From the NCBI RefSeq assembly GCF_013170845.1, contig NZ_CP033367.1, positions 310,001 through 374,000 on the forward strand: DNA of 64,000 bases, read 5' to 3'. A program made the position numbers and the translations under genes. Within the stretch, counting starts at the first letter, position 1. Each line of letters starts with the position of its first letter. Under the pieces are notes generated by a model. The model was given only the letters and a program-made list of their open reading frames with translations, was not told the DNA's origin and searched no databases. Origin of the DNA: Mesorhizobium loti R88b (GTDB lineage Bacteria > Pseudomonadota > Alphaproteobacteria > Rhizobiales > Rhizobiaceae). This document shows, piece by piece, positions 16,940 to 25,310 of this stretch.

Positions 16940-17465
16940 TCTCGCGGAAAAATGGTCCGTCGCACCGGACTGGCAGAACGCCACGATCGATGTGCCGGGG
17001 CTCAAGATAGGCTCGATCCCTGGGCTGCACCAACGTCTGGTCAGCGGCGACCTTGCCGCATTGGCCGAGGCATCTGGTTTCGATGGAACGGCGGTCGGGG
17101 CGTTCGGCCCAGCCGAAGGCATACGCTACACGGTCCGCTTGGCACGCGACCGGCTGCTTGCCGTGTCCACCACGCCGATCGGCATGGCGACGGGATGGTT
17201 CCCCCAAGAGTTTGCGGTGACGGAGATCAGCGCCGGGCTGCAGGTGTTCGAGGTCGAAGGCTCGGCACTTGACGCTTTCATCGCACGCGGGACGACGCTT
17301 GATCCCGGGCAGCCAAGCGCCAGTGCCGCGCTTTCCTTCGCCGGCGTCAGCGCCATCGTCTATCGTCACGAAGACAGGCTGCGCATCCATGTCGACCGCG
17401 GTCTTGCCGCCTATCTCTGGATGTGGATGGAGCAGGCCGCAGGCCACATAGCGGCCGGAGATTAG
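16932..17465 (+). CDS. soxG: Sarcosine oxidase subunit gamma
   Basis: The 177-residue protein is the last gene of soxBDAG and overlaps soxA at ATGCGTGA. It has the SoxG features FPQEFAVTEISAGLQVFEVEG, a central ALSFAGVSAIVYR strand and a C-terminal YLWMWMEQAAG helix. The gamma subunit contacts the folate domain of SoxA. Its stop lies 10 bases from the stop of a convergent gene, with a short inverted repeat (CGTTCA/TGAACG, 17472-17488) between that may serve as a weak two-way terminator. The formyltetrahydrofolate deformylase gene often found after sox operons is absent here. Confidence 0.93.
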   Translation: MRDLAEKWSVAPDWQNATIDVPGLKIGSIPGLHQRLVSGDLAALAEASGFDGTAVGAFGPAEGIRYTVRLARDRLLAVSTTPIGMATGWFPQEFAVTEISAGLQVFEVEGSALDAFIARGTTLDPGQPSASAALSFAGVSAIVYRHEDRLRIHVDRGLAAYLWMWMEQAAGHIAAGD

Positions 17466-17474
17466 CCAGCACGT

Positions 17475-17960
17475 TCAGAGCGTGAACGACCAGAACAGGC
17501 AGGCGAGCGTCGCGGCGGCGAAGATCACGAAAAACAGGCTGCGCAACAGCACGTTGCGGCGAAGCTCGTTCATGACGAAGTGGCAGCCGACGACCGCCAC
17601 CGCGAACAGGAAGCGCCAATTCAGCAGCGCTGCCAAAACACCGCTCTGGCCGAAAGCCCATCGGGCGAGAAGGCCGCCGACGATGGTGGCAAACAGCACG
17701 ATGACCGCCCAGAAAATCGCGTCGGCGGCGTGCGTCAGGACGATGCTGGCCGCACGGATCGGCAGGATCATCATCAACAGCGCGCTGAAGAAGAAGACGG
17801 CGGCCAGCGGAATGAAGGTTGCGGCGTCAGCGATGCCGTCGAGGCGCCTGGCCCCGGTCACACCATAGGGATAGCCGTGCCGGGCCACCGCCAGGCTAAG
17901 CGCCATCAGCAAGGCGGTCAGCACGGCGACGAGTGCGAAGGTCGTAAGGGCTTTGCTCAT
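17475..17960 (-). CDS. Small integral membrane protein, function unknown
   Basis: The 161-residue protein has four to five hydrophobic segments (about residues 5-27, 47-68, 75-98, 107-128 and 137-158), a conserved-looking HGYPYGVTGARRLDGIADA loop after the first helix and LLNWRFLFAVAVVGCHFVMNELRRN. I do not recognise a named family. It lies at the far end of the sulfur cluster on the same strand, 114 bases after the FMN reductase gene, so it may be a final operon member or an independent gene. It converges on soxG. Confidence 0.7.
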   Translation of the reverse strand: MSKALTTFALVAVLTALLMALSLAVARHGYPYGVTGARRLDGIADAATFIPLAAVFFFSALLMMILPIRAASIVLTHAADAIFWAVIVLFATIVGGLLARWAFGQSGVLAALLNWRFLFAVAVVGCHFVMNELRRNVLLRSLFFVIFAAATLACLFWSFTL

Positions 17961-18074
17961 GGTGTTCCTGTCCCGGACGAATCAGACAGGAACGTTTTAA
18001 GCGGCGGTCGTAAATTGCGCGTAAGCGAGCATGCCACCCGTGCGGATTTCGACCGGCGAAATCCGCTGTCGGAG

Positions 18075-18635
18075 TTACTCGGCGGCGATCCTGCCTGCGG
18101 AGCGGTTGGCCAGCACAAAGCCGACTTCATCCACCGCCTGCGCCGCACGCTTCAGGATGGCATCGGAGCGCAGCACGCCATCGGTGAAATCCTTGTCGGT
18201 GGCGTAGACTGCGGTCGGCAGCGTGAAGGCTTCGAAGAAGCCGAACAACGGCCGCAACTGATGCTCGACGATCAAGGCATGGCGCTCGCCGCCGCCGGTC
18301 GCGGTCAGCAGGATGGGCTTGCCCCGCAGTGCCGCCGGATCAATCAGGTCGAAGAAGTGCTTGAACAGGCCGGTGTAGCTGCCCTTGTAGGTCGGCGAGC
18401 CGACCACCAGCACATCCGCGGCGAGGATCTGGGCCAGGATCGGTTGTGCCTGGCTGTCGAGGTCGCGCGCCCATCTTGCCGTGCCCAGCGATGGGCCGAC
18501 ATCCTCGATGTCGTATGTGCTGGCCGACAAGCCATGGCGCGCGGCGATGTCCCTGGTGACCAGCTCGACGAAGGCGCGCGTCTTTGACGGTCGGGTGATG
18601 TTGCCGGAGAAGCCGACGACTGTTGGATTTGACAT
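18075..18635 (-). CDS. msuE: NADPH-dependent FMN reductase (MsuE/SsuE-like)
   Basis: The 186-residue flavodoxin-fold protein begins MSNPTVVGFSGNITRPSKT, the phosphate-binding loop of SsuE/MsuE reductases, and has VGSPTYKGSYTGLFKHFFDLI and LLTATGGGERHALIVEHQLRPLFGFF, both typical. These enzymes supply reduced FMN to two-component monooxygenases such as SsuD and SfnG, both encoded in this cluster. The frame extends to 18659, but the ATG at 18635 matches the family start. It lies 72 bases downstream of the SfnB gene. Assignment to MsuE rather than SsuE is by context and not certain. Confidence 0.85.
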   Translation of the reverse strand: MSNPTVVGFSGNITRPSKTRAFVELVTRDIAARHGLSASTYDIEDVGPSLGTARWARDLDSQAQPILAQILAADVLVVGSPTYKGSYTGLFKHFFDLIDPAALRGKPILLTATGGGERHALIVEHQLRPLFGFFEAFTLPTAVYATDKDFTDGVLRSDAILKRAAQAVDEVGFVLANRSAGRIAAE

Positions 18636-18707
18636 GGTGACTGGGCTCTCTTTGGTCATGATGGTTCGAAATCTTGAAGGGCGGGCCGCTCGCCCGCCGG
18701 TGGGAAA

Positions 18708-19955
18708 TCAGCTCCAGGCGTGCAGCGGCGGGTTTTCGCCGTTGAGGAAGTATTTGCCGAGGATCGAGTACTTCCAGCGTACCGGATCGTGCAGCGTGTG
18801 GGTGCGGGCATTGCGCCAATGCCTGTCGAGATTGTGCTCGGCAAGCGTCGAGCGCGTGCCGGCCAGTTCGAAAAGCTTGTTGGTCGCGGCGATGGCTATC
18901 TCGGTCGACAGGATTTTCGCCTCGGCGGTTACGATCTGCGCATGCGCGACCGTTTCGGCGGTCGGCTCGGCAACTGCCCGATCAATTGCCAGGCCGGCTT
19001 TTTCCAGCAGCGCCTGTGCCGCGTGCAGGCGCAGCGTCAGGTCGCCTACCGCCTGGATGGTGTAGGGATCGTCCCAGGCATTGTCGACGCCGCTGTCGAT
19101 CCAGGCGCGGCTCCTGGTCCTGACGAAGTGAACCGTCTCGTCGATCGCCGCCTGGGCGATGCCGGTGTCGACCGCGACCTGGATGATCTGGAAGATGGCG
19201 CCATCGGCGGTCGGTCTGTCATAGCCCTTGTAGCCGGGCACCAGGTGCGTCTTCGGCACCTTGACGTTGTCGATGATCACCGTGCCCGACAAAGTCGTGC
19301 GCTGGCCAAAGCTCGACCAGTCGTCGATGACGGTCAGGCCGGGCGCGCCACGGTCGGCGATCGCATACCAGGCGCGGCCCTCGTCATCGAGCGCCACGAT
19401 CGGCACCAGATGGGCAAGCAGCGCGCCAGACGAATAGAATTTACGGCCATTGACGACGACATGGTCGCCGGCATCGGTGAAGCGGGTCTCAAAATCGGCG
19501 GCGCGCTTGGAGCCGAACTCGGAAAAGGCATTGCCGAACCGTGTGCCTTTCAGCGCTTCGGCGAACAGCAGTTTCTGCTGATCGCCATCCGACACAGTGC
19601 GGATCGCGGCGACGACGCCGAGATGGTTCTGCGCGATCTGGCCGATCGAGGAATCCGCCGCCGAGATGATCTCGATCACCTTGGCCAGCGTCACGTAGGA
19701 GACTTCCGGCCCGCCGAATGCCTTGGGCACATTGATCGACCACAGGCCGCTTTGCGAGAAGGCGTCGAGTTCGGCGACCGGCCAGATCCGCTCGCGGTCA
19801 CGCTTGGAGGACTCCTTGACGAATTCGGCGGCGAGCGCGTGAGCGACCGCGATCGCTTCGGCGTCATCCCTGATGATGTGGGCCGGCGCCGACGGCCTTG
19901 CTACGGGCGGCACGGCGGCGGAAGCGTGGTCGGTCTTGACGGTCGAGACGGTCAT
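18708..19955 (-). CDS. sfnB: SfnB-family sulfur acquisition oxidoreductase (acyl-CoA dehydrogenase fold)
   Basis: The 415-residue protein has the acyl-CoA dehydrogenase fold of the SfnB/DszC-like flavin monooxygenases used under sulfur limitation. It shows FGGPEVSYVTLAKVIEIISAADSSIGQ, FSEFGSKRAADF, an internal GRKFYSSGALLAH and the family-specific end HDPVRWKYSILGKYFLNGENPP. Ordinary acyl-CoA dehydrogenases lack this C-terminal signature. It would depend on reduced flavin from the adjacent reductase. SfnB is linked genetically to dimethylsulfone use in Pseudomonas; its exact reaction remains unsettled. It lies 24 bases after the ABC ATPase gene, indicating one transcript. Confidence 0.88.
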   Translation of the reverse strand: MTVSTVKTDHASAAVPPVARPSAPAHIIRDDAEAIAVAHALAAEFVKESSKRDRERIWPVAELDAFSQSGLWSINVPKAFGGPEVSYVTLAKVIEIISAADSSIGQIAQNHLGVVAAIRTVSDGDQQKLLFAEALKGTRFGNAFSEFGSKRAADFETRFTDAGDHVVVNGRKFYSSGALLAHLVPIVALDDEGRAWYAIADRGAPGLTVIDDWSSFGQRTTLSGTVIIDNVKVPKTHLVPGYKGYDRPTADGAIFQIIQVAVDTGIAQAAIDETVHFVRTRSRAWIDSGVDNAWDDPYTIQAVGDLTLRLHAAQALLEKAGLAIDRAVAEPTAETVAHAQIVTAEAKILSTEIAIAATNKLFELAGTRSTLAEHNLDRHWRNARTHTLHDPVRWKYSILGKYFLNGENPPLHAWS

Positions 19956-19979
19956 TTCACTGCTCCTTCGAATTTCGGT

Positions 19980-20786
19980 TTAGGCAACGGCATGGAGATG
20001 GGTCGATTTGGCAGCCGGCGATGGCTGTCGCCCGGTGGTCGATTGACCGAGATAGAAGGCGCGCACGTCTTCGCGCTGGCGAAGATCGGCAGCCGCGCCG
20101 GAGAGAACGGAGACGCCGTTTTCGAGCACCGTGGCGTGGTCGGCATAACGAAGCGCAACAGCGGAATTCTGCTCGGCGACCAGGATGGACAGGCCGGTCT
20201 CGCGGTTGAGTCTCCTCAGCGTCTGAAAGATATCCTGGACGATGAGCGGGGCGAGCCCCATTGACGGCTCATCCAGGACCAGCAGGCGCGGCCGTGACAT
20301 CAGTGCCCGGCCGATGGCGGTCATCTGCTGTTCGCCGCCGGAGGTCAGGCCAGACAATGTCCGGCGCTTTTCCCGGAGACGGGGGAAATAGCCATAGATA
20401 CGTTCGAGATCCGCATTGATCTCGGCCCGGCGACCGCTGCGGCCGATGCCGCCGGTGACCAGGTTCTCCTCGACGGTGAGGCTCTTGAAGCAATGGCGGC
20501 CTTCCAGCACCGTAACAAGGCCGGCGCGCACCAGGTCGCCGGGCTTGCGACGCGACACATCATTGCCGTCATAGCGGATGGTGCCGGCGTTGACCTGGCC
20601 GCGCTCGGCCGGCAACAGGTTGGAGACGGCCTTCAGCGTGGTGGTCTTTCCCGCGCCATTGGCGCCGAGCAGCGCCAGGATCTCGCCGCGCCTGATCTCG
20701 AAGCTGACGCCATGCAGCGCCGTGATGGCGTGGTTGTAGGTGGCATGGATCGTGTCGACCGCAAGGATGACGTCATTGTCCGGCAT
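19980..20786 (-). CDS. Branched-chain amino acid-type ABC transporter ATP-binding protein (LivF-like)
   Basis: The 268-residue ATPase has Walker A GANGAGKTTT (about 41-50), the LivF-type switch VTVLEGRHCFKSLTVEENL, signature LTSGGEQQM, Walker B LLVLDEPSMGLAP and the H-loop region replaced by the usual LivF VAEQNS. It energises import together with the LivG-like ATPase. About 20 extra residues follow the conserved end. It is separated from the upstream binding-protein gene by a perfect 15-base-pair hairpin (20815-20850) and is followed by sfnB. The sulfur context suggests an organosulfur ligand rather than leucine. Confidence 0.9.
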   Translation of the reverse strand: MPDNDVILAVDTIHATYNHAITALHGVSFEIRRGEILALLGANGAGKTTTLKAVSNLLPAERGQVNAGTIRYDGNDVSRRKPGDLVRAGLVTVLEGRHCFKSLTVEENLVTGGIGRSGRRAEINADLERIYGYFPRLREKRRTLSGLTSGGEQQMTAIGRALMSRPRLLVLDEPSMGLAPLIVQDIFQTLRRLNRETGLSILVAEQNSAVALRYADHATVLENGVSVLSGAAADLRQREDVRAFYLGQSTTGRQPSPAAKSTHLHAVA

Positions 20787-20814
20787 GGCTCTTCTTCCGC
20801 AATGGACCGAAGGA

Positions 20815-20850
20815 GCCGGGCGCCACGGAAGGTTCTCCGTGGCGCCCGGC
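20815..20850 (-). promoter_or_regulatory. Perfect 15-bp intercistronic stem-loop after the binding-protein gene
   Basis: The left arm GCCGGGCGCCACGGA (20815-20829) and its exact reverse complement (20836-20850) flank a six-base loop. The element lies between the stop of the solute-binding protein gene (20859) and the start of the LivF-like gene (20786). There is no T-run after it in the minus direction, so it is unlikely to be a complete terminator. A role in protecting the upstream mRNA 3' end, raising binding-protein yield, is inferred. Comparable stems follow the other two binding-protein genes in the window. Confidence 0.75.
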
Positions 20851-20858
20851 GCCAGTGA

Positions 20859-22196
20859 TCAGTTGGTGGTCACGGCGTTGGCATCGTCGGCGGTGCGCAG
20901 CTTGATGCCCTTCTCCTTGGCATAGGCTTCAGCCGACTTCTCGATGATCGGCCGCAGCAGCGCCCAGTCCGGTGCGATCCAGTCGGAGACGACGTTCCAC
21001 TTCTTGCCGTCCCACTGCTGGAAGGTCACGTAGCCTTCGCCCTCGTGGTTGTCCCAGCTGACGTTGATCGAGTGGAACAGGTCCTTGGCGCCGAGCGCCT
21101 CGACCTTGGCCGGATCAAGCTTGAGGTGTTCGAAGCCCCAGCGGACTTCGTCGCCGGTCAGCGTGCGATGACCGAATTTCTCTTGCGCGACACGGATCGC
21201 CTCGACATTCAGAATGCCGTTGACGATGCCGAGATTGTGGTAGACCGAGCCGATGCGCGACTTGTCTTCGAGGTTGCCCTTGCCGGCGCCGTAGACGGTC
21301 TTCACGATCTCCTGCACCACCGGGTAGGAGTTGCCGGAAGCCTGGGTGGTGATGGCGGTGTAGCCCTTGGCGGCGTCACCGGCCGGGATGACGTCCTCTT
21401 CCGAATTCGACCAGACATTGCCGACGATATGGTCGACGGGATAGCCGACCTTGACCGCCGTCTTCAGCGCCACGGGGTTCATTACACCCCAGCCGCGCAG
21501 GACGACGAAGTCCGGCTTGGCGCGGCGGATGGTCAGCCACTGCGACTGCTGCTCGTTGCCGGGATGCGGCACTTCGATCTGCTGGACGGTGAAGCCGTAT
21601 TTCTGCGCCAGCAATTCATAGATCGGGATGGTCTCCTTGCCATAGGGCGAGCCGTGGTAAAGTACGACGATCTTCTTGCCCTTGAGCTTGTCGATGCCGC
21701 CTTCCTTGGAGGCGATGTAGTTCACGATGCCTGAGGTCTCGCTGTAGGGGTTGAGCAGCAGCGGGAAGACGTAGGGGAAGACGCGTCCGTCGGTGGAATC
21801 GGTGCGGCCGTGGTTGACGGTGATCAGCGGCACCTTATCGGCGGTGATGCGATCGATCATGGCATAGGCGATGCCGACCGAGAGCGGGTTCCAGGCAGCA
21901 GCGCCGGCATGGCTCTTCTGGCGCTCATAGCATTCGACGCCGCGCTCGACCTCGTACTGGGTCTCACATTCGTCCCAGGTCAGCTTGACGCCGTTGACGC
22001 CGCCATCGCGGATGTTGATGAGGTTGAGATAGTCGATGAAGCCGCCGAAGAAACCGGTGCCGCCGGCCGCATAGGGTCCGACGCGATAGCTCTGCAGCGG
22101 GAAATATTGTTCGTCGGCGTGGGCAGCGGGCAAGGCCACCGACACGATCATCGCCGCGGATAGCGCCGCCGCCTTGATGGTGCTGAGGAAGGTCAT
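20859..22196 (-). CDS. ABC transporter substrate-binding protein (HAAT/branched-chain type)
   Basis: The 445-residue periplasmic protein has a signal peptide (residues about 1-27, ending AAHADEQ). The mature start YFPLQSYRVGPYAAGGTGFFGGFIDYLNLINIRDGG is characteristic of a subgroup of leucine/urea-type binding proteins, usually encoded with livGHM and livF in this gene order. WDECETQYEVERGVECYERQK and the VVLYHGSPYGKETIPIYELLA segment follow. It delivers ligand to the LivH/LivM-like permeases encoded just upstream. Its neighbours all concern organosulfur scavenging, so the ligand may be a sulfonate, sulfone or sulfate ester; this is inference. A long stem-loop follows the gene. Confidence 0.88.
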   Translation of the reverse strand: MTFLSTIKAAALSAAMIVSVALPAAHADEQYFPLQSYRVGPYAAGGTGFFGGFIDYLNLINIRDGGVNGVKLTWDECETQYEVERGVECYERQKSHAGAAAWNPLSVGIAYAMIDRITADKVPLITVNHGRTDSTDGRVFPYVFPLLLNPYSETSGIVNYIASKEGGIDKLKGKKIVVLYHGSPYGKETIPIYELLAQKYGFTVQQIEVPHPGNEQQSQWLTIRRAKPDFVVLRGWGVMNPVALKTAVKVGYPVDHIVGNVWSNSEEDVIPAGDAAKGYTAITTQASGNSYPVVQEIVKTVYGAGKGNLEDKSRIGSVYHNLGIVNGILNVEAIRVAQEKFGHRTLTGDEVRWGFEHLKLDPAKVEALGAKDLFHSINVSWDNHEGEGYVTFQQWDGKKWNVVSDWIAPDWALLRPIIEKSAEAYAKEKGIKLRTADDANAVTTN

Positions 22197-22279
22197 GGCT
22201 AGGGTTACTCCGGTGTGAGCCGTCTTAGGTTCGGCCTCTGGTTCATTTTCAAATGCGATTCAACTTTCAGATGCGCGGC

Positions 22280-23320
22280 TCAGGTCGACTGCCAGGCGAA
22301 CAGGAGCCGTCTTCGGACCCTGTCCCACAGGGCCACCAGCCCGTCGGGTTCGAGGATCAGAAACAGGATGATGAGGGCGCCCAGCACGATGCGCTGGCTC
22401 ATGTCGAGCACGCCCGAGTCAAAGACATCGCCAAGCAGGAAGCCGCCGAGGCGCGACAGAGCCAGCGGAAAGACGACGATGAGGGCGGCGCCGAAGAAGG
22501 CGCCGCGGATCGAAGCCAGCCCACCGATGATGATGATGAACAGGATCTGGAACGAGCGGTCGAGATCGAAGCCGTCCGGCTCGACGGTCCTGAGATAGGC
22601 GAAGGCCCAGATGACGCCGGCGACGCCGATGATGAAGGAGGAGATGGCGAAGGCCAGAAGCTTGGTCTTCAACACCGGTATGCCGATGATGCGGGCGGCG
22701 GTTTCATTGTCGCGAATGGCGATGAAGTTGCGCCCGGTCTGCGACGTGACCAGCCGGTAGGCAAGGAAGGTCAGCAACGTAACGATGGTCAGGGCGAAGA
22801 GATAGCGGCCCACGGCACCGTCGAAAGCAAAGCCTGCTATCGACAGCTTCGGCGCGTCGATGACGCCCGACGCCGAGTCGTTGGAGAACCAGCTGAACTT
22901 GGTCAGCGCCCACTGCACGAAGAACTGGGCGGCGAGCGTCGAGACCGCGAGATAAAAACCCTTCAGCCGCAGGCTGGGCAGGCCGAAGACGATGCCGATC
23001 GCGGCGGCGACAATGCCGGCCAGGAAGATGCTGCCGATCAGCGGCAGGCCTTCAACGCGCAGGTTGAAATTATAGGCCGCGAAGGCGCCCGTCGCCATGA
23101 AAGCAGCGCTGCCCAGTGAAACCTGGCCGGCATAGCCGGTGAGGATGTTCAAGCCGACGCCGGCGAGGCTGAGCGCCAGGAACGGCAGCAGGATGGCCTC
23201 GAACAGATAGCTCGAGCCGATCAGCGGCACGACGCCATAGGCGAAGGCGAGTAGCAGAACGGGCACGATCCATTTCGGCAGGACCGGCGCGGAGGAGAAA
23301 CTGCTGGTGATCGCGGTCAC
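22280..23320 (-). CDS. ABC transporter permease (LivM-like)
   Basis: The 346-residue membrane protein contains the LivM hallmark GLNILTGYAGQVSLGSAAFMATGAFAAYN, FGLPSLRLKGFYLAVSTLAAQFF, and VTSQTGRNFIAIRDNETAARIIGI, the cytoplasmic coupling loop. About eight to ten hydrophobic segments are visible. It starts three bases after the LivH-like gene's stop and precedes the binding-protein gene by about 80 bases. It forms the channel with LivH. The transported ligand is presumed to be an organosulfur compound from context. Confidence 0.9.
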   Translation of the reverse strand: MTAITSSFSSAPVLPKWIVPVLLLAFAYGVVPLIGSSYLFEAILLPFLALSLAGVGLNILTGYAGQVSLGSAAFMATGAFAAYNFNLRVEGLPLIGSIFLAGIVAAAIGIVFGLPSLRLKGFYLAVSTLAAQFFVQWALTKFSWFSNDSASGVIDAPKLSIAGFAFDGAVGRYLFALTIVTLLTFLAYRLVTSQTGRNFIAIRDNETAARIIGIPVLKTKLLAFAISSFIIGVAGVIWAFAYLRTVEPDGFDLDRSFQILFIIIIGGLASIRGAFFGAALIVVFPLALSRLGGFLLGDVFDSGVLDMSQRIVLGALIILFLILEPDGLVALWDRVRRRLLFAWQST

Positions 23321-23323
23321 GGC

Positions 23324-24223
23324 TCAGACCCTTTCCACGAGCTTCTGGCCGAACAGGCCGGAAGGACGGATCAGGAGGAAGACCAGGGCCACGACATAGG
23401 CGAACCAGCTCTCGATGCCGCCGCCGAAATAGTCGCCGATATAGACCTCGGCGAGCTTCTCGCTGGCGCCGATCAACAGCCCGCCGACAATGGCGCCGAG
23501 GATGGAATCGAAGCCGCCGAGCACCAGCACCGGCAGTGCCTTGAGCACCACCAGCGACAGCGAGAACTGCACGCCGAGGCGGGCGCCCCAGAGCAGTCCG
23601 GCGACAAGCGCGACAAGGCCGGCCGCGGCCCAGACGGTGCCCCAGATCAACGGCAGCCGCAGACCAACGGCGAGCGCGGCGAACTGATCGTCGGCGACGG
23701 CGCGGAACGAGAGGCCGATGCGGGTGTAGCGGAAGAACAGCGACAAAAGCAGAACCATGCCGGCGGCGACCACCGCGGCGAAGATGTCGAACTGGCTGAT
23801 CAGCACGCCGCCCACTTCCAGCGGCACGTCCTCAATGCCGAGGTCGAGACCATGGACCTGCGTACCCCAGATCAGCTGGGCGGCGCCCTCGATGATATAA
23901 GACAGGCCAAGCGTGGCCATGAACAGGGTGATCGGCGGCTTGTTGGTGAGCGGTCTAAGCACCGCGCGCTCGATGGCGACACCCATCGCCACCATGATGG
24001 CGAAGGTGACCACCAGCGCCAGCGCGAACGGAATGCCGCGCTCGACGAGGCTGACGAAGGTGAGTGCGGCGAAGAGCAGCATCGCGCCTTGCGCGAAATT
24101 GAGCACGCCCGATGTCTTGTAGATCAGCACGAAGCCGATCGCGACCAGCGAGTACATGACGCCGGAGAGGAGGCCGCCGACGAGCACTTCTATGAAGAAC
24201 TGGTAGTCGAAGTCGGTGATCAT
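23324..24223 (-). CDS. ABC transporter permease (LivH-like)
   Basis: The 299-residue membrane protein shows the LivH signature GGLLSGVMYSLVAIGFVLIYKTSGVLNFAQGAMLLFAA near its start and ALAVGLRLPLIWGTVWAAAGLVALVAGLLWG, LGGFDSILGAIVGGLLIGASE later. About eight transmembrane segments are expected. The gene overlaps the LivG-like gene by four bases (ATGA) and is followed three bases later by the LivM-like gene, so expression is tightly coupled. It pairs with LivM as the membrane part of the importer. Confidence 0.91.
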   Translation of the reverse strand: MITDFDYQFFIEVLVGGLLSGVMYSLVAIGFVLIYKTSGVLNFAQGAMLLFAALTFVSLVERGIPFALALVVTFAIMVAMGVAIERAVLRPLTNKPPITLFMATLGLSYIIEGAAQLIWGTQVHGLDLGIEDVPLEVGGVLISQFDIFAAVVAAGMVLLLSLFFRYTRIGLSFRAVADDQFAALAVGLRLPLIWGTVWAAAGLVALVAGLLWGARLGVQFSLSLVVLKALPVLVLGGFDSILGAIVGGLLIGASEKLAEVYIGDYFGGGIESWFAYVVALVFLLIRPSGLFGQKLVERV

Positions 24224-25188
24224 ATGCCTGCCCTTCCTTCATCACGGGAGAGGGCCTCATTGTCGGAGGCAACGCCGAGATAGGCGTCGATGACACGCTG
24301 GTCGTTCCTGACTTCATCAGGCGTGGCGTCGGCGATCTTGCGGCCGTAGTCGAGAACCGCAATGCGATCGGACAGGCCCATGACGACGCCGACATCGTGC
24401 TCGATCAGCACGACGGTGGTGGCGAAGCGATCGCGCGCGGCGCGCACGAAGTCAGCCATCTCGCTCTTCTCGCCTGATGTCATGCCGGCCATCGGTTCGT
24501 CGAGCAGCAGCAGGCGCGGCTCTGCAACCAGCGCGCGGGCCAGTTCGACGCGCTTCTGCAGCCCGTAAGGCAGTGTGCCGACGAGACGATCGCGGACAGC
24601 GGTGAGATCGAGGAATTCGAGGATCTGGTCGGCGCGGCTCAGGGAGTCGCGCTGCTCGCCACGCGAGCGGCCAATGCCGAGCACCTGGCCGGCGAAATTG
24701 GAGCGCACCTTGTAGGCGAGGCCGGACGCGACATTGTCGAGGACGCTGAGGCCCTTGAACAGAGCAAGGTTCTGAAAGGTCCTGGCGACGCCGAGATGCG
24801 CCAGCCGCTGCGTCGGCACCTGTGCATAGCTGACGCCATCGAGCTGGACATTGCCGCGGTCCGACCGGTAGACACCGCTGATGACGTTGATCAGCGAGCT
24901 CTTGCCGGCACCATTCGGGCCGATGATGGCACGGATTTCGCCAGGATGAACTGACAGGTCGATATCGGCCAGCGCGACGACACCGCCAAAGGACAGTCCT
25001 ATGCCGTGAAGCGAGAGCAGCGGAGCCGCGGCGGCCGTGGCAGCCCCCGTGGGTTCGGCCCCCGTGGGTTCGGTGTTGCCTTCGGATTGCTGCTCACGGC
25101 GCAATATCGACGGCAAGCCACGCGCAAAAACCTCCGGCGCATAGACCGAGGCCTCCATCATTCCAAGGGCATAGCTGGCCAACGGCAT
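24220..25188 (-). CDS. ABC transporter ATP-binding protein (LivG-like) with unusual N-terminal extension
   Basis: The ATPase core (from about residue 58) has LSLHGIGLSFGGVVAL, Walker A GPNGAGKSSL, LFKGLSVLDNVASGL, signature LPYGLQKRVELARAL and LLLDEPMAGMTSGE, ending with the LivG-type VIDAYLG. Ahead of it are about 57 residues not normally present in LivG: MPLASYALGMMEASVYAPEV, a basic patch, and a low-complexity PTGAEPTGAATAAAA linker. ATG 25188 has AGGA upstream and is preferred over GTG 25221. The gene order livG-livH-livM-binding protein-livF is one usually accompanied by an AMP-ligase gene; here sfnG occupies that place. Confidence 0.87.
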   Translation of the reverse strand: MPLASYALGMMEASVYAPEVFARGLPSILRREQQSEGNTEPTGAEPTGAATAAAAPLLSLHGIGLSFGGVVALADIDLSVHPGEIRAIIGPNGAGKSSLINVISGVYRSDRGNVQLDGVSYAQVPTQRLAHLGVARTFQNLALFKGLSVLDNVASGLAYKVRSNFAGQVLGIGRSRGEQRDSLSRADQILEFLDLTAVRDRLVGTLPYGLQKRVELARALVAEPRLLLLDEPMAGMTSGEKSEMADFVRAARDRFATTVVLIEHDVGVVMGLSDRIAVLDYGRKIADATPDEVRNDQRVIDAYLGVASDNEALSRDEGRAGI

Positions 25189-25310
25189 TCCAATCGTCCT
25201 CGATTGCTTCAGCAGGCGCACAAATCCTCGTTGCGGCTCGATCCTTCGAGCGCGCCGGGTATCTTCATTCGTGTGCTGGCCGGAGACTTTCCGGCCAGCC
25301 TGCGGGATGG

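Noticed and set aside
25188..25221. GTG at 25221 as start of the LivG-like ATPase
   Set aside because: ATG 25188 has an AGGA ribosome binding site at proper spacing and the 11 extra residues add no similarity.
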